The notes below the pieces were generated by a model that worked only from the letters and a program-made list of their open reading frames with translations, was not told the origin of the DNA and did no database searches. A stretch of 7,122 nt of DNA from Peptostreptococcaceae bacterium (GTDB lineage: Bacteria > Bacillota_A > Clostridia > Peptostreptococcales > Acidaminobacteraceae): NCBI GenBank assembly GCA_013619035.1, contig JABXKX010000086.1:1-7122 (forward strand), given 5' to 3'. This document shows, in pieces, positions 5,466 to 7,122 of this stretch. Position numbers and translations under genes: made by a program. Numbering within the stretch: position 1 is the first letter of the stretch; each line of letters starts with the position of its first letter.

Positions 5466-6497
5466 CTAATCTCTATTAACCAAACTAACGAATAATAAGA
5501 AACCTATCAAAATCACTAATGCAGGCATTGTATTATTTGCAGCTCCTACTAATTTTAAATTATGCGCTATACCAGCACCCATCATCAATCCCATAATTGT
5601 CACTGATGAGTCTACATTTCCTTCACTTGATAATACCAATTGTCTAAGAGGACAACCACCTAATAAGACAGAGCCCCATCCTGCAACTACCATACCTAAG
5701 AAGTTTACATACCAAACACTATGAGCTGCTGGTTGACCTTCAAATCCAAGATTAAAGTTACCAAAAATTAGATTGGTAATAAGTGCACCTACAAAGATAC
5801 TTACAAAACCCAACAATAAATAACTATCTTTGAACATCACAGAATCTCTAATACCACCAACCATACAAAGACGCGTTCTTTGGGCTATTACACCTGTAAT
5901 TAGTCCAGCTCCTAAAGAAAGTAATATTGGTGCATGTGGCGGTAATTTCCCCTCAACACCGAAAATTAAAAATGCTGGTTTCATGATGACCAATACCAGT
6001 AAAGCAACCATAATGGCTGGTAACATGTAACCACCGGCTTTGGGTTGTTTGTAGTTTCGTTTCAAACTGAAGCCTTTATTTAAGAAATAAATACCCACTA
6101 AAATACCAAAAGCAAATCCTATGATTCCGATAATGGCATTTAAGTCACCACCACCTAATCTAAGTACCATTCGAAGTGGACAGCCCAAAAATGCGAGTGC
6201 GCCAATCATCACCGCCATACCTAAAAGGAATCTAATAAACGGCGATGAACCACCCTTTACACTAAATTCTTTTGATAGTATTGCTGCAATAAATCCACCT
6301 AAAACAATACCGATAACTTCTGGTCTGATATAGGCTAACTTTGATGTACTATGTAGTCCTAAACTCCCTGAGATATCTCTTAGAAAACAAGCAATACAAA
6401 CACCCATATTACCTGGATTACCAAACTTCACCAAAAGTCCTGACATCACACCAATGATTAGGCCGCCTATTATCATCCATAATTTCTTTTTATTCAT
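5466..6497 (-). CDS. yedE: YeeE/YedE-family transporter, putative selenium (or sulfur) uptake protein
   Basis: A 343-residue polytopic membrane protein of the YeeE/YedE family with about nine hydrophobic segments, in the usual size range. It shows the family's internal repeat: FLGCPLRM (103-110) in the first half and GGCPLRQLV (280-288) in the second. Other conserved cysteines lie in GVCIACFLRD (C34, C37) and RTRLCMVGGIRD (C211). Such cysteines line the substrate path in thiosulfate-transporting relatives. The long form with this cysteine set next to TusA/YedF genes is typical of selenium-metabolism YedE. GGGAGGG (6501-6507) precedes the ATG by about 3-5 nt. It heads the operon, and its TAG stop overlaps the next gene's ribosome binding site. 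The substrate cannot be settled from sequence: selenium species are favoured by the nearby selenoprotein, and thiosulfate is the rival. Confidence 0.93.
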   Translation of the reverse strand: MNKKKLWMIIGGLIIGVMSGLLVKFGNPGNMGVCIACFLRDISGSLGLHSTSKLAYIRPEVIGIVLGGFIAAILSKEFSVKGGSSPFIRFLLGMAVMIGALAFLGCPLRMVLRLGGGDLNAIIGIIGFAFGILVGIYFLNKGFSLKRNYKQPKAGGYMLPAIMVALLVLVIMKPAFLIFGVEGKLPPHAPILLSLGAGLITGVIAQRTRLCMVGGIRDSVMFKDSYLLLGFVSIFVGALITNLIFGNFNLGFEGQPAAHSVWYVNFLGMVVAGWGSVLLGGCPLRQLVLSSEGNVDSSVTIMGLMMGAGIAHNLKLVGAANNTMPALVILIGFLLFVSLVNRD

Positions 6498-6564
6498 AAT
6501 CCCTCCCTTTATCCAAACTCATTCTAACAGGACGTGCAGCCAAAGAAAAATTGAAAGATTGAAT

Positions 6565-6594
6565 GGTATAACATCTCTCTATTAGAAATATCAA
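6565..6594 (-). promoter_or_regulatory. Promoter of the yedE operon
   Basis: On the minus strand a TTGATA -35 box (6589-6594) and TATACC -10 box (6565-6570) are separated by 18 nt. TG one base before the -10 (6572-6573) makes it an extended -10. Transcription would start near 6558, leaving a leader of about 60 nt before the yedE ATG. I see no riboswitch fold in that leader. Confidence 0.5.
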
Positions 6595-6610
6595 TTAACA
6601 ACTATTTTGG

Positions 6611-6637
6611 TAAAGAAAAAACACCCCTTAAGGTGTT
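6611..6637 (-). terminator. Terminator upstream of the yedE operon
   Basis: AACACC (6620-6625) pairs with GGTGTT (6632-6637) around a 6-nt loop; on the minus strand a TTTTTTCTTT tract follows. It overlaps the TAA (6636-6638) that ends the broken reading frame to its right, so it was probably that gene's terminator. It insulates yedE from transcription further upstream. Confidence 0.75.
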
Positions 6638-6901
6638 AATCATCCATCTGTTGTACCGCGGTTATTAAATTCTTATAACATAGTTGATTGTCATGTTTCT
6701 TTTCTTTGTATTTAACCGCTAACGCCAATATCTCATCATGAAAGCAACTGCTTCTTCATCATGTAATAATGCATTGGCTGTCTTATATAAAATCGACTTA
6801 AACACTTCAAATATAGAATTAAAGAACTGTATCGTCTGATTCGCCATAACATCACCAGACTTATTAGTTACTTCTAATCGAAATTCTAAAACAGCAAACA
6901 G
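6636..6901 (-). pseudogene. Frame-broken small gene of unknown family
   Basis: On the minus strand one frame reads LFAVLEFRLEVTNKSGDV, then MANQTIQFFNSIFEVFKSI (ATG at 6847) to ANALLHDEEAVAF, and stops at TAG 6719-6721. A second frame takes over near 6743 (FHDEILALAVKYKEKKHD) and ends QQMDD-TAA at 6636-6638, right at a terminator. Joined by a single shift near 6743, the two make one plausible amphipathic helical protein of about 70-90 residues. The original start is unclear: a TAA precedes the first frame and no good ribosome binding site precedes the internal ATG. I do not recognise the family. Alternatives are a true 42-residue ORF (6719-6847), or a sequencing indel in an intact gene. Confidence 0.45.
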
Positions 6902-6927
6902 TTAGTAGATTCTTATGTCTACTAACT
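6900..6927. repeat. 10-bp perfect inverted repeat downstream of the pyrophosphohydrolase-like gene
   Basis: AGTTAGTAGA and TCTACTAACT pair perfectly around an 8-nt loop, 18 nt beyond the stop of the right-edge gene. On the minus strand it is followed by GTTTGCTGTTTTAG, a poor U-tract, so it may be a weak terminator or a transcript-end stabiliser. Confidence 0.5.
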
Positions 6928-6945
6928 CTTATTGGTTCTAATTAT

Positions 6946-7122
6946 CTATTCTTCTACACTTCTTAAAAATATCTTTTTGTCAAAAGCACCTCTATCTTCT
7001 TGTTTCTTCTTTCTAAGAGATTCAAATGTTTCTAACGACACTTGTTTATGATTGAGAATAGCAATAATAACTTCTACCATATCTGCTAATTCCTCAACAC
7101 TTTCATCCTCTAAGTATTCATC
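6946..7122 (-). CDS. MazG-like NTP pyrophosphohydrolase / phosphoribosyl-ATP pyrophosphohydrolase relative (C-terminal part)
   Basis: The last 58 codons of a gene entering from the right edge, ending in TAG at 6946-6948. The visible part reads DEYLEDESVEELADMVEVIIAIL at its start, then RKKKQEDRGAFDKKIFL. The EELADMVE block supplies the E-x-x-D pair that helps bind magnesium in all-alpha NTP pyrophosphatases. The RGAFxKKIFL ending is characteristic of small proteins of about 100 residues that begin with KLVRDKIP. Those are house-cleaning or phosphoribosyl-ATP pyrophosphohydrolase-like enzymes that hydrolyse nucleoside triphosphates to monophosphate and pyrophosphate. The first metal-binding E-x-x-E half and the start lie outside the window. 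Substrate is unknown, and it is not evidently linked to the Se/S operon. Confidence 0.85.
   Translation of the reverse strand, partial: DEYLEDESVEELADMVEVIIAILNHKQVSLETFESLRKKKQEDRGAFDKKIFLRSVEE

Noticed and set aside
5830..6333. Two plus-strand open frames (66 and 70 codons)
   Set aside because: Both are antisense to yedE and rich in Ile, Pro and Thr as expected for the complement of a membrane protein gene.
6498..6558. Riboswitch in the yedE leader
   Set aside because: The leader is only about 60 nt and I see no strong stem or known aptamer motif.

Overview
This is a low-GC (AT-rich) bacterial chromosome window, most likely from a Bacillota or Mollicutes-related anaerobe. The clues are strong GGAGG-type ribosome binding sites, A/T-biased codons, a single-chain FGAM synthase of the clostridial type, and small clustered operons. 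Tryptophan is encoded by TGG at all eight positions I can see in intact genes (three in PurL, two in the small membrane protein, three in YedE), so the code is not the Mycoplasma one. The genus cannot be told from sequence reading alone.

Layout. Positions 1-2564 (minus) hold the N-terminal 854 residues of purL; its C-terminus lies beyond the left edge. A 107-bp divergent spacer separates it from a LysR-family regulator (2672-3547, plus). Facing the regulator is the most interesting gene (3625-3939, minus): a HesB/IscA-like protein whose reading frame is interrupted by one TGA. The TGA falls exactly where the family has its first conserved cysteine, and a compact hairpin follows it at the right distance for a bacterial SECIS element. 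I read it as a 104-residue selenoprotein with selenocysteine at position 36. Just upstream (4057-4192) lies a decayed partial second copy of the same gene. A small membrane protein of unknown role (4218-4556, minus) and a decayed DUF1801-type gene (4699-4998, plus) come next.

A tight three-gene minus-strand operon (6497 down to 5023) encodes a YeeE/YedE membrane transporter, a short TusA-type carrier and a DUF3343 putative Se/S carrier. It has a promoter (6565-6594) and a clear terminator (5000-5024). The right end holds a terminator, a frame-broken small reading frame, and the C-terminus of a MazG-like NTP pyrophosphohydrolase relative (6946-7122, minus).

How it fits together. The YedE/TusA/DUF3343 set is of the kind associated with selenium handling in selenoprotein-making bacteria, although close relatives also move thiosulfate. 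It lies about 1.1 kb from a probable selenoprotein of the iron-sulfur scaffold/carrier family. The middle of the window (3.6-6.5 kb) therefore looks like a small selenium/sulfur island between housekeeping nucleotide genes, with several gene remnants showing recent turnover. The Sec insertion machinery (selA, selB, selC, selD) is not in the window.
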